Assembly: GCA_049294435.1 (NCBI GenBank) | Contig: JBAQCU010000032.1 | Span: 1 to 14,454, forward strand | DNA length: 14,454 bases | Direction: 5' to 3' | DNA from: UBA1550 sp049294435 | GTDB lineage: Bacteria > Patescibacteriota > Minisyncoccia > Phycocordibacterales > UBA1550 | Shown: in pieces, positions 1 to 6,455 of the stretch | Layout of the letters: the number at the start of each line of letters is the position of its first letter | Position numbering within the stretch: the first letter of the stretch is position 1 | Made by a program: the position numbers and the translations under genes | Notes under the pieces: generated by a model | What the model was told of the DNA's origin: nothing | What the model saw: the letters and a program-made list of their open reading frames with translations, nothing else | The model's database searches: none

Positions 1-125
1 ACGAAACTCTATTTCTGTCATTGCGAGTCGGTACTCAGACGTGGCAATCTATGTGTTTATCCTGGATTGCCACGCGCTTCGCGCTCGCAAAGACAGAATT
101 ATAAGTAGTTTCGTAATTCAAAGTA
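1..125. repeat. MITE-like palindromic element, copy 1 (cut by window edge)
   Basis: The right terminal inverted repeat AGTTTCGTAATTCAAAGTA is at 107-125. The window begins inside the matching left terminal repeat (ACGAAACT, 1-8), so about 11 bp lie outside. Inside are nested inverted repeats: CGTGGCAATC (40-49) pairs with GATTGCCACG (65-74), and GTCATTGCGAG (17-27) pairs with CTCGCAAAGAC (84-94, one mismatch). The reverse complement of 5255-5381 aligns along its whole length, closely in the half 1-50 and with small indels in the other half. The GTCATTGCGAG / GCAATC core resembles REP-like repeats known from many bacterial phyla. There is no coding capacity. Confidence 0.85.
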
Positions 126-304
126 TACAAGAAAATCATCTAGCATGGTCATATTAGTTTGTTTGTGATAAAATTATAATTATAAATCCCGTTGGATACA
201 GGAGCGTTATTTTTCTAGCGTGGAGAAAGTATGCCGTGAGTATTATTAGCGAAATTTAGTATAATTAAGATATGGAAATTTAATAATTTCGTATCTCTAA
301 CAAA
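126..304 (+). promoter_or_regulatory. upstream region of the peptidase pair; possible -10 at 260-265
   Basis: This stretch contains no gene. A perfect TATAAT lies at 260-265, but no good -35 is seen 16-18 bp upstream, so the promoter call is weak. A second TATAAT at 175-180 also lacks a -35. A small perfect hairpin (GAAATT-TAAT-AATTTC, 275-290) would sit in the 5' leader about 15 nt before the start codon. No Shine-Dalgarno sequence precedes the ATG at 305. Confidence 0.3.
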
Positions 305-1204
305 ATGAAAAAAATAATAATTCTAGTAATCGGTGCTCTTCTTATTGGCGCAGGTGTGTACTTTTATATTACAAATAAAGCGGTGACACAGGCTCCTGTA
401 ACAGGGGCTCCTGTCACCACGGCAACCACTACTAAAACTGAGACCGCAAAACCAATTGACACAACAAAAACTGTAATCGGAAAGTCTGTTGAAAAACGCG
501 ACATTACTGCATACCACTTTGGTACGGGCGCTAAAGAGGTATTGTTCGTGGGAGGCATTCACGGCGGATACGAGTGGAACACAGCTCTTGTTGCATTTGA
601 GCTCATGGACTACCTAACGGCAAACCCCAAAACAATTCCAGCAAATGTGAAGGTTACGGTTATCCCTGTCCTTAACCCGGACGGCCTGAAAAAAGTCACA
701 GGCAAGGAAGGGCGCTTCACAAAAGCGGATGTATCAGCATCAAGCGATGTTGTGATTTCCGGACGCTTCAATGCAAACAATGTTGACCTCAACCGCAACT
801 TTGATTGCGACTGGCAGTCAAAAGGCGTATGGATGACAGAAACAGTGAGTGGTGGAAGTAAAGCATTCTCAGAAGCTGAAAGTCTCTCATTCAAAAATTA
901 TGTTGAAAGCAAAAACCCTAGTGCTGTTATCACTTGGTACAGCTCTGCTGGCGGAGTATTCTCATCAAGCTGTCATAACGGCGTACTTCCTGAAACAAAA
1001 GCTCTCACAAACACGTTTGCAAACGCGTCTGGATACCCTGCGTACGAAAGCTATGACTTTTACAAGCTAACTGGCGATATGCCAAACTGGCTCGCAAAGA
1101 AAAACATTCCTGCAATAAGCGTCCTACTCACGACTCACCAAGACACTGAATGGACAAAAAACCTCGCTGGAGTGAAAGCCGTTCTAAACTACTACGCTAA
1201 GTAA
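305..1204 (+). CDS. M14-type carboxypeptidase-like protein, probably catalytically inactive (copy A)
   Basis: A 299-residue protein with an N-terminal membrane anchor or signal segment (about residues 3-22), a Pro/Thr-rich linker (28-52) and an M14 zinc-carboxypeptidase-like domain (about 55-299). Visible family motifs are the first zinc pair in GGIHGGYEWN (H86, E90) and the substrate-binding Asn-Arg in DLNRNF (R164). Aligned to the next gene, the position of the third zinc ligand is tyrosine (WYSS, Y212) instead of His, and the catalytic Glu is leucine (ISVLL, L274). I infer it is a pseudoenzyme or a peptide-binding partner, located outside the cytoplasmic membrane. Two cysteines (C168, C223) are shared with copy B. 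Its stop codon overlaps the next start (TAATG), so the two are probably co-translated. The family assignment is firm; the loss of activity is inferred from motif alignment by eye. Confidence 0.85.
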   Translation: MKKIIILVIGALLIGAGVYFYITNKAVTQAPVTGAPVTTATTTKTETAKPIDTTKTVIGKSVEKRDITAYHFGTGAKEVLFVGGIHGGYEWNTALVAFELMDYLTANPKTIPANVKVTVIPVLNPDGLKKVTGKEGRFTKADVSASSDVVISGRFNANNVDLNRNFDCDWQSKGVWMTETVSGGSKAFSEAESLSFKNYVESKNPSAVITWYSSAGGVFSSSCHNGVLPETKALTNTFANASGYPAYESYDFYKLTGDMPNWLAKKNIPAISVLLTTHQDTEWTKNLAGVKAVLNYYAK

Positions 1205-2082
1205 TGAACACGCGCGTTCTTAAGCAGGTTCTCGTAATCGTTATTGGTTTTGCTTTGCTAATTGCTGGATTCCTTGTTGCTGGAAAAGATCGTAATGTAG
1301 CGCCCGTTGTCACAGCTCCGCAAAAAGAGGCCCTGACGGTATCGCGCAAAATAATCGGCAAGTCGGTGGAAGGGCGGAATATTGACGCGTATATATACGG
1401 AAGCGGACCTACTCATTTAATGTTCGTCGGCGGTATTCACGGCGGGTACGAATGGAACAGCGTTCTTTTGGCGTACAAGTTTGTAGATTATCTAAAAGAC
1501 AATCCGACTGTGGTCCCTGGAAATATCACTGTTTCTATTATACCCTCTGCAAATCCAGACGGAATCTATAGTGTTGTAAAAAAAGAAGGACGTTTTACGA
1601 ACGTAGATATCCATAATACTTCCCTTCCTGAAGGGACAGGACGTTTCAACGCGAACAATGTAGACCTAAACAGAAACTTTGACTGCAAATGGAAACCAAA
1701 AAGCACCTGGAAATCTAAAATCGTAAGCGCGGGTACACGGGCTTTTTCTGAACCAGAAACTCAAGCTATCAGAGATTTCGTTTTTGATTTCAAGCCAGAC
1801 GCGGTCGTCTTTTGGCACAGCAAAGCAAACGCGGTATATGCATCTGAATGTAAGTTTGGCATTCTCCCAAAAACTCTTGATATTATGAACGCATACTCTC
1901 TAGCATCTGGGTACAGCGCAGTAAAATCCTTTGATGCATACGAAATCTCCGGTGACGCAGAAGGGTGGCTTGCTTCTATAAATATTCCAGCAATTACGGT
2001 GGAGCTTAAAACTCACGAGACAGTGGAGTGGGAAAGAAACTTAGCGGGGATCAATGCGATTCTAAGATACTACAGTTTTTGA
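1204..2082 (+). CDS. M14-family zinc carboxypeptidase, membrane-anchored (copy B)
   Basis: A 292-residue paralogue of the preceding gene. It has an N-terminal hydrophobic anchor (about residues 7-27) and then an M14 metallopeptidase domain from about residue 47. All expected catalytic positions are present: zinc ligands H79 and E83 in GGIHGGYEWN, substrate-binding R157 in DLNRNF, third zinc ligand H205 in FWHS, and catalytic E267 in ITVEL. M14 enzymes remove C-terminal residues from peptides, and some bacterial members trim peptidoglycan stem peptides; the substrate here cannot be read from sequence. Cysteines C161 and C216 match those of copy A and could form a disulfide. The ATG overlaps the upstream TAA by one base, which suggests translational coupling. 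The gene ends with TGA, so TGA is a stop in this organism. Confidence 0.88.
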   Translation: MNTRVLKQVLVIVIGFALLIAGFLVAGKDRNVAPVVTAPQKEALTVSRKIIGKSVEGRNIDAYIYGSGPTHLMFVGGIHGGYEWNSVLLAYKFVDYLKDNPTVVPGNITVSIIPSANPDGIYSVVKKEGRFTNVDIHNTSLPEGTGRFNANNVDLNRNFDCKWKPKSTWKSKIVSAGTRAFSEPETQAIRDFVFDFKPDAVVFWHSKANAVYASECKFGILPKTLDIMNAYSLASGYSAVKSFDAYEISGDAEGWLASINIPAITVELKTHETVEWERNLAGINAILRYYSF

Positions 2083-2107
2083 CTAAAAAGCGAATATTTG
2101 CAATACT
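2079..2107 (+). promoter_or_regulatory. possible promoter for the DUF2103-like gene
   Basis: TTGACT (2079-2084, overlapping the peptidase stop codon) is followed after 17 bp by AATACT (2102-2107). An alternative -10 is GATAAT at 2116-2121, but that has no correctly spaced -35. The leader would be about 25 nt and contain the Shine-Dalgarno sequence. Confidence 0.35.
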
Positions 2108-2126
2108 CTATTTTAGATAATTAATT

Positions 2127-2132
2127 AAGGGG
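2127..2132 (+). promoter_or_regulatory. strong ribosome-binding site
   Basis: AAGGGG lies 6 nt before the ATG at 2139. It fixes that start and is the only strong, correctly spaced Shine-Dalgarno sequence I can see in the window. Confidence 0.75.
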
Positions 2133-2138
2133 TAAACC

Positions 2139-2444
2139 ATGTCAAACGGAAAACGTAAAGGCCACATTGGAGGCGCAAAGTTTTGCAAACACACGACTGC
2201 GACAGAGTCAGCAAGCAAAATCGCCAAACTCGCTAACACTTTTGACGAGGTCACAAAAATCTCTCTTGGGGTAATCACTCAAACAAACAGTGGTCAGTTT
2301 GGGATGAAGTTCTTATCAATAAATGGTGGATGGACAGTTTCAGTTCGTGGATCGGGAACAGTTCAAAAACTGCATGTTTATACAAACGACCCAACACGCA
2401 CACGTGAAAAGCTTGAAAAAAAGTTTTCAAAAAATCTCCATTAA
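2139..2444 (+). CDS. small DUF2103-like protein
   Basis: A 101-residue, basic, soluble protein without a signal peptide or membrane segment. The pattern of an early HTT motif (residues 18-20), a KISLGVI strand, and then INGGWTVSVRGSGTVQKLHVY resembles DUF2103, a family described as predicted metal-binding, but I recognise it by pattern only. C16, H18 and H9 near the N-terminus could be metal ligands. The start is fixed by a good Shine-Dalgarno sequence and the gene ends within a Rho-independent terminator, so it is probably a single-gene transcript. The role is unknown. Confidence 0.75.
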   Translation: MSNGKRKGHIGGAKFCKHTTATESASKIAKLANTFDEVTKISLGVITQTNSGQFGMKFLSINGGWTVSVRGSGTVQKLHVYTNDPTRTREKLEKKFSKNLH

Positions 2445-2468
2445 ACCGCCCACAAGGCGGTTTTCTTT
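2443..2468 (+). terminator. Rho-independent terminator after the DUF2103-like gene
   Basis: An 8-bp perfect stem AAACCGCC (2443-2450) / GGCGGTTT (2456-2463) with a CACAA loop is followed by a T-rich tract. The stem overlaps the last two bases of the TAA stop codon. Confidence 0.85.
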
Positions 2469-2484
2469 TGCCTTTTTAGAAACC

Positions 2485-2513
2485 TTGACTTTTTTCTATA
2501 GATATGCTAGACT
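2485..2513 (+). promoter_or_regulatory. promoter of the cold-shock gene
   Basis: TTGACT (2485-2490), a 17-bp spacer, then TAGACT (2508-2513) preceded by TGC, which gives an extended -10. The predicted transcription start is near 2520, leaving a 5' leader of about 125 nt. Confidence 0.55.
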
Positions 2514-2519
2514 TGATGT

Positions 2520-2644
2520 ACAAAAGTAGTAGGAAGGGGTTGTAGGAAGATGTCGTGTTTCCGAACCAGCAGGTCTCGTGGCTTGGCTATTTACCAAGTC
2601 GCAACTATATTTTGTATATTAGTAAAGTTAAATAATTTTGAATT
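2520..2644 (+). promoter_or_regulatory. long 5' leader of the cold-shock mRNA
   Basis: About 125 nt without an ORF lie between the predicted start of transcription and the csp start codon. It contains a small hairpin, CTTGG (2583-2587) / CCAAG (2595-2599). Long structured leaders that act as temperature-responsive elements are known for cspA-type genes in Proteobacteria; the same role here is only an inference from length and position. No Shine-Dalgarno sequence is seen immediately before the ATG at 2645. Confidence 0.4.
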
Positions 2645-2842
2645 ATGAAAGGAACAATTAAGAAGGTTACTGACAAAGGTTTTGGTTTTATCACTGCAGA
2701 AGGTATGGAGAAGGATCTCTTCTTCCACGCTAACTCACTCGTAGGTGCAACATTTGATGACATCCGCGAAGGTGACGAAGTAACATTTGAAACCGAAGAC
2801 TCTCCTAAGGGAATGAGCGCAGTAAACGTAGAGCGTGTGTAA
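2645..2842 (+). CDS. cold-shock domain protein (CspA family)
   Basis: A 65-residue single cold-shock domain of the normal family length. It starts MKGTIKKVTDKGFGFI with the RNP1-type motif KGFGFI (residues 11-16) and the RNP2-type motif DLFFH (24-28). Such proteins bind single-stranded RNA/DNA through an OB fold and act as RNA chaperones or transcription antiterminators in the cytoplasm. It is a single-gene unit with its own extended -10 promoter, a long leader and a strong terminator. The family assignment is secure; whether it is cold-induced or constitutive cannot be told. Confidence 0.95.
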   Translation: MKGTIKKVTDKGFGFITAEGMEKDLFFHANSLVGATFDDIREGDEVTFETEDSPKGMSAVNVERV

Positions 2843-2854
2843 TACAAATCTCTC

Positions 2855-2888
2855 AAAAATCCCCACCGCATATGCGGTGGGGATTTTT
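2855..2888. terminator. terminator after the cold-shock gene (perfect 34-bp palindrome)
   Basis: A perfect inverted repeat with 17-bp arms centred on GCATATGC (2868-2875): AAAAATCCCCACCGCAT pairs with ATGCGGTGGGGATTTTT. The GC-rich core flanked by A and T tracts means it could terminate in both directions. It lies 12 nt after the csp stop. Confidence 0.9.
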
Positions 2889-2920
2889 GTTTTATAGATG
2901 CAAATTACATACATTAGGTG

Positions 2921-2926
2921 TAAAAT
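2921..2926 (+). promoter_or_regulatory. possible -10 box of the histidine kinase gene
   Basis: TAAAAT preceded by GGTG. It would start transcription near 2933, just before the ATG at 2937. There is no convincing -35, so confidence is low. If correct, the upstream in-frame ATG at 2898 cannot be the start. Confidence 0.3.
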
Positions 2927-2936
2927 AAAAATACAA

Positions 2937-5252
2937 ATGAAACTTCGTATAAAACTTTTTGTATTCTTTGGAATATTTTTATCCGCTATAGCGCTCGGCA
3001 TTTTTTTCTACGCTGAATATGCTATAGGGAGTGTCTTCAAAAAACAAGCTCTTGGCAACATTCGCATCATCGCCGAACAAAGCGAAAGCGCGTATCTATC
3101 GTTTCTGGGAAGCATGAAAGTCCGTATCATAGATTGGACATCAGATAATACAATCAGAGAGACAGCAAAAAAAGTACTAGCTTCTCCAAAAAACTCTTCT
3201 GAACGGGCTCGCCTGTCCGAAGAATTCTCAAGATACATCAGGACTAAAAAAATGCCTTTTGACAAAACAATATTTCTTGCAGATCTTCTCGATAAAGATG
3301 GTGTCATAATCGCTTCAACGCGTCCAGAGCGCATCGGTAAGAATGAAATGGAAGAGAAGCAAGCGGAAAGGAGGGTGCACAATCTAAAATCTGCCATTAA
3401 CTCAGAGTTTGGTGAAGTTTTTTTTGGAAGTATCGTACTAGGTGAAGATGGTAACGCAGACCCGACAATCAGCGTTACAGCTAAACTTTTTGATATAAAT
3501 GAGTCAGACGGCAAACCAGTGCCAATAGATGCCTTACTTCATGTTTATTTTTCTAATATGGAAAATATTGCGGATGTATTAGGGTCAGGTACAAATATTT
3601 ATTCTGGGCTATCCTCTGTAACAGGTAGAAATACGAGCAGAGCGCTACTTGAGACATATAAAACATTGGATATTTATATAGTAAACAGTGAGCAGTACTT
3701 AGTAACCCCTACACGCGCGATCAAAGGCATAAACGCAAAGCAAAAGGTAAGCACGCTTCCTGTTCGAGAGTGTTTAGACAATGGGAAAGAAATAAACGAA
3801 GAGTATATTGACTATCGAGGAATTAGCGTGCTCGGTGCCTCTATGTGTTTCCAAGAGGAAGGAACCGTTCTTATATTGACTATCGACAAGGCTGAGGTTT
3901 TTGCTCCAATGACAACACTTATCCAATCTACAATAGTAGGTGTATCAATAGCGTTTCTAATTGGACTTGTGATTATAAGTATTTTTATTAGACCCATACT
4001 TGCCAATATTGATAACGTCGTACTCGTTGCAAAGAAGGTAGCAAAAGGTGACCTTAATGTTTCTACAAAAGTGGGAACAAAGGACGAATTAGGATATCTC
4101 GCTACATCATTCAATACAATGATTGCGTCGGTACGCGACACTGAAAAGGCGCTTAGAGCGTCCAAATATAAAATAGAGGAAGAAAAAGCAAAAGACGAAG
4201 CTCTCTTGGCTAGCCTTGGTGAGGGTGTGGTTGCTATAGATAAATCAGGAAATATTATCATGATGAATCGTATGGCTGAAGAAATGTTGGGAGTAAAATC
4301 TATTGACGTCATAGGCAAAAGAGCAATTAATGTAATCAGAGCCTCGGACGAAAACGGAAATATAATTTCACCCGAGCAACGCGTATTGTCGGAAGACGCT
4401 GTAGGTACTACTGTTACGCTAAATACTTTGTACTACCAAAAAGGTGATGGTACTTTTTTCCCTGTTTCCGTTACCGTAACACCTGTCACTTTCTCAAATG
4501 AAATTATAGGATCAATCAGCATATTCCGCGACATAACTAAAGAAAAAGAGATCGAGAAAACACGAACAGATCTTCTTTCTCTAGCTTCGCACCAGCTCCG
4601 CACTCCTCTCTCTGGGACAAAGTGGCTTATTGAAACATTAAAGAAAGGCATACATGGTCCACTCACCGCTCCGCAAACGGATTACCTGAACGAACTCTAT
4701 AAAATCAACGAAAGAATGACTGGACTTGTGCATGATATGCTCGGTGTGCTTCGTATAGAAGGAGACAGTTCTGTTGCAAAAAAAGAAGACATATCAATAA
4801 AATCTCTGCTTACTACTGTTTCTGAAACACTTTATAGCTCAGCAGAAAGTAAACAAATAAAAATTCAAGTGCCAAACGAAATAAACAACACAATTAGCAC
4901 TGACCCACTACTCTTGAGAAGTATTATTGAATGTTTGGTATCAAATGCTATTAATTATTCCGAGAATGGTAGTGAAATAAATATCGAAGTAGAGCAAAAA
5001 AATACTGAAGTAGTGTTCGCTATAAAAGATTCTGGTATTGGTATTCCAAAAGGGGAGCAACGTCAAATTTTTGAGCGATTTTATCGTGCTTCAAATGCAA
5101 AGACTTTTGACACACACGGAAGCGGGCTTGGGCTTTATATTGCATCAATGCTTGCAAAGAAAATTGGCGCGAAAATAACATTTGAGTCAGAATCTGGGAA
5201 AGGTTCCACATTTTATGTCCACGTCCCTACGGGAACAATTAACAAGGGCTAG
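2937..5252 (+). CDS. membrane-bound sensor histidine kinase (Cache-like sensor, HAMP, PAS, HisKA, HATPase_c)
   Basis: 771 residues from the chosen start. An in-frame ATG at 2898 would add 13 residues before a normal Lys/Arg-led membrane segment, so 2937 is preferred. Domains: TM1 (about 7-25), an extracytoplasmic sensor of about 300 residues (30-325) with a Cache-like pattern (FLADLLDKDGVIIAS), TM2 (327-351), HAMP (352-407), PAS (417-535), HisKA with H-box SHQLRTP (phosphoacceptor H552), and HATPase_c with N-box N670, G1 DSGIGIP (698-704), F-box FERFYRA and G2 GSGLGL (728-733). All catalytic motifs are intact. The sensor has two cysteines (C279, C304). The ligand is unknown. The response regulator at 5542 is the likely partner, but 289 bp of repeat-rich DNA separates them. 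Confidence 0.95.
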   Translation: MKLRIKLFVFFGIFLSAIALGIFFYAEYAIGSVFKKQALGNIRIIAEQSESAYLSFLGSMKVRIIDWTSDNTIRETAKKVLASPKNSSERARLSEEFSRYIRTKKMPFDKTIFLADLLDKDGVIIASTRPERIGKNEMEEKQAERRVHNLKSAINSEFGEVFFGSIVLGEDGNADPTISVTAKLFDINESDGKPVPIDALLHVYFSNMENIADVLGSGTNIYSGLSSVTGRNTSRALLETYKTLDIYIVNSEQYLVTPTRAIKGINAKQKVSTLPVRECLDNGKEINEEYIDYRGISVLGASMCFQEEGTVLILTIDKAEVFAPMTTLIQSTIVGVSIAFLIGLVIISIFIRPILANIDNVVLVAKKVAKGDLNVSTKVGTKDELGYLATSFNTMIASVRDTEKALRASKYKIEEEKAKDEALLASLGEGVVAIDKSGNIIMMNRMAEEMLGVKSIDVIGKRAINVIRASDENGNIISPEQRVLSEDAVGTTVTLNTLYYQKGDGTFFPVSVTVTPVTFSNEIIGSISIFRDITKEKEIEKTRTDLLSLASHQLRTPLSGTKWLIETLKKGIHGPLTAPQTDYLNELYKINERMTGLVHDMLGVLRIEGDSSVAKKEDISIKSLLTTVSETLYSSAESKQIKIQVPNEINNTISTDPLLLRSIIECLVSNAINYSENGSEINIEVEQKNTEVVFAIKDSGIGIPKGEQRQIFERFYRASNAKTFDTHGSGLGLYIASMLAKKIGAKITFESESGKGSTFYVHVPTGTINKG

Positions 5253-5254
5253 TT

Positions 5255-5381
5255 TACTTTGAATTACGAAACTGGCATTAATCTCGTCTTTGCGAGTACT
5301 CGAAGCAATCCAGAACCTATAGATTGCCACGTCGGAGTACCTCCTCGCAAAGACAAAAATAGAGTTTCGTAATTCAAAGTA
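5255..5381. repeat. MITE-like palindromic element, copy 2 (intact, inverted relative to copy 1)
   Basis: A complete 127-bp element bounded by perfect 19-bp terminal inverted repeats, TACTTTGAATTACGAAACT (5255-5273) and AGTTTCGTAATTCAAAGTA (5363-5381). If the repeats are taken as 18 bp, the flanks are a 5-bp direct repeat AGTTT (5251-5255 and 5381-5385), which could be a target-site duplication. The internal palindrome carries the CTTTGCGAG / CTCGCAAAG pair. Its reverse complement aligns with 1-125. It begins 3 bp after the kinase stop codon. It has no transposase, so it would need one supplied in trans. Confidence 0.88.
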
Positions 5382-5386
5382 GTTTA

Positions 5387-5414
5387 TGTCCAAGACACGA
5401 ATCAGCTGATTCGC
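5387..5414. repeat. palindromic repeat shared with 14337-14364
   Basis: A perfect 16-bp palindrome CGAATCAGCTGATTCG (5398-5413) with an adjoining TGTCCAAGACA. The reverse complement of 14337-14364 matches it at 24 of 28 positions, and two of the changes keep the palindrome intact. Placed directly downstream of the MITE-like element. Confidence 0.7.
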
Positions 5415-5469
5415 AATTGACGAGGGTGCGGAATGCATTGGATTTTCTAGTCAATTGTCAATTGTTTTT
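5414..5469 (+). repeat. inverted repeat CAATTGAC / GTCAATTG with T-run
   Basis: CAATTGAC (5414-5421) can pair with either of two overlapping GTCAATTG copies (5450-5457 and 5457-5464). The second is followed by TTTTT (5465-5469). It could be a weak terminator with a large loop or part of a repeat; the remaining 5422-5449 shows nothing recognisable. Confidence 0.4.
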
Positions 5470-5490
5470 AGTCAAATGTATGCGCACGGC

Positions 5491-5518
5491 TTGCACGCTT
5501 TGTGTGCTGGTGTATAAT
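5491..5518 (+). promoter_or_regulatory. promoter of the response regulator gene
   Basis: A perfect TATAAT (5513-5518) follows TTGCAC (5491-5496) after 16 bp. Transcription would start near 5525, giving a leader of about 17 nt without a Shine-Dalgarno sequence before the ATG at 5542. Confidence 0.5.
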
Positions 5519-5541
5519 GTAACATATAACCTTTAAATAAC

Positions 5542-5934
5542 ATGAATCATGTACTAGTTGTTGAAGATGAAGATTTCCTGGTAAGGGCGCTCAAGGACAA
5601 CCTTGAGTCTGAGGGGCACACTGTTGGCGTTGCTACAGACGGCGAAATGGTTTTTGATGAGCTAAAAAAGAAAAAACCATCCTTAATTCTTCTAGATTTA
5701 CTTCTTCCAAAGAAAAACGGATTTGATGTACTCAAGGAAATTCGCCAGAGCCCAGAATGGCAACATATACCAGTGGTTATTCTTTCTAACCTTGGTGAGG
5801 ACTCTGAAATCAAGCGCGCGCTTGAGCTTGGCGCTAACGACTACTTTGTAAAATCACAACACCCTATTCAGGAGGTTATAGAAAAAGTGAGCGAATACTT
5901 GCAGGTAAAGAGTTCCGCGAATATTGGATTATAG
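5542..5934 (+). CDS. single-domain response regulator (CheY-like receiver)
   Basis: 130 residues, all receiver domain: the acidic pair E8/D9, phosphoacceptor D52 in LILLDLLLP, the switch serine S82 in VVILS, and K104 in YFVKS. There is no DNA-binding or enzymatic output domain, so it must act by protein contact or phosphotransfer, or the output partner is elsewhere. It lies downstream of the histidine kinase on the same strand and is its most likely partner, but it has its own promoter and is separated from the kinase by the MITE-like and palindromic repeats. A T-rich terminator-like stretch follows it. Confidence 0.93.
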   Translation: MNHVLVVEDEDFLVRALKDNLESEGHTVGVATDGEMVFDELKKKKPSLILLDLLLPKKNGFDVLKEIRQSPEWQHIPVVILSNLGEDSEIKRALELGANDYFVKSQHPIQEVIEKVSEYLQVKSSANIGL

Positions 5935-5954
5935 AAATCACAACACAGGAAACC

Positions 5955-5990
5955 GAGCAAAAATATTGCGCTCAATTTTTTTTAATTTTT
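5955..5990. terminator. probable terminator between the convergent response regulator and SET genes
   Basis: GAGCAA (5955-5960) can pair with TTGCGCTC (5966-5973) through a bulged stem, followed by an eight-T run and further T tracts. It lies between two convergent genes. The stem is short and imperfect. Confidence 0.45.
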
Positions 5991-6406
5991 TACTTTTGCC
6001 CCTTCCCATTGCAAGACGCGCATCTGCACCCATAGGGCTTTATATACTCATCAAAATATTCTTTTCCGTAGTCATAATTGAGCTCCCCTCCTTCTTCAAT
6101 GCGTTTAATGGATTTTATAAACACACGACCACCAATAATATCAACCTCACAGTTTGGTTTGCAGGAGTGATTTACATAACGAGCAGTGTTTGAACGCGCG
6201 CTACCGTCAATCATTCTAACAGCGCTTGTTTCAAACAAATACTTGTTTTCTGGGTATGCTTCAACCTCCTTTCTACCGTTTATTATTTTACCAACGTATT
6301 CTATAATCCACGTACCGCGCTTAATAGGCTCCTCGCCAAAAAGCCCAAGACCTGCATTTGATTTCCTTACCTTATATTTAACATTTCCGATTTTTGGAAT
6401 TGGCAT
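5990..6406 (-). CDS. SET-domain protein with post-SET cysteines
   Basis: 138 residues, essentially a bare SET domain. Visible motifs are GLGLF (19-23, SAM site), EYVGK (36-40), YVNHSCKPNC (77-86, the SAM-binding and pseudoknot core) and GGELNYDYG (106-114, catalytic tyrosine region). A post-SET-like CRCASC (C127, C129, C132) could bind zinc together with C82. SET proteins are SAM-dependent lysine methyltransferases; bacterial members are known, but the substrate here is not evident. The protein has no signal or membrane segment. It is convergent with the response regulator and divergent from the flavoprotein gene, with a 49-bp shared intergenic region. The start fits a promoter that would make an almost leaderless mRNA. 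Confidence 0.92.
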   Translation of the reverse strand: MPIPKIGNVKYKVRKSNAGLGLFGEEPIKRGTWIIEYVGKIINGRKEVEAYPENKYLFETSAVRMIDGSARSNTARYVNHSCKPNCEVDIIGGRVFIKSIKRIEEGGELNYDYGKEYFDEYIKPYGCRCASCNGKGQK

Positions 6407-6408
6407 GA

Positions 6409-6436
6409 TTGGTCAGCATTGTACCAAAAGTCTAAT
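6409..6436 (+). promoter_or_regulatory. possible promoter of the flavoprotein gene
   Basis: TTGGTC (6409-6414), a 16-bp spacer, then TCTAAT (6431-6436). It overlaps the divergent SET promoter almost completely, so the two could compete for RNA polymerase. Both boxes are imperfect. Confidence 0.3.
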
Positions 6437-6446
6437 ATGAAGTAAA
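6418..6446 (-). promoter_or_regulatory. promoter of the SET gene (minus strand)
   Basis: Read on the minus strand: TTTACT (6446-6441), a 17-bp spacer, then TACAAT (6423-6418). Transcription would begin around 6411, only about 5 nt before the ATG at 6406. Confidence 0.5.
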
Positions 6447-6455
6447 CTGGGTGGA

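Noticed and set aside
849..1070. 73-codon ORF in another frame inside the first peptidase gene
   Set aside because: Shadow of the peptidase reading frame, with no independent start signals.
305..2082. First peptidase as a pseudogene
   Set aside because: The frame is intact and full length, the fold motifs are retained, and it is translationally coupled to the next gene; loss of two catalytic residues fits a pseudoenzyme better than a decaying gene.
2898..2936. Upstream in-frame ATG for the histidine kinase
   Set aside because: It adds 13 residues before a normal Lys/Arg-led membrane segment, has no Shine-Dalgarno sequence and lies upstream of the likely -10 box.
1..5381. The two MITE-like copies as ends of a composite transposon
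   Set aside because: There is no transposase between them, the enclosed genes look like ordinary chromosomal genes, and the elements have their own short terminal repeats.
5924..6193. 89-codon plus-strand ORF between the response regulator and the SET gene
   Set aside because: It lies antisense to the clearly recognisable SET gene, and the translation has no family features.
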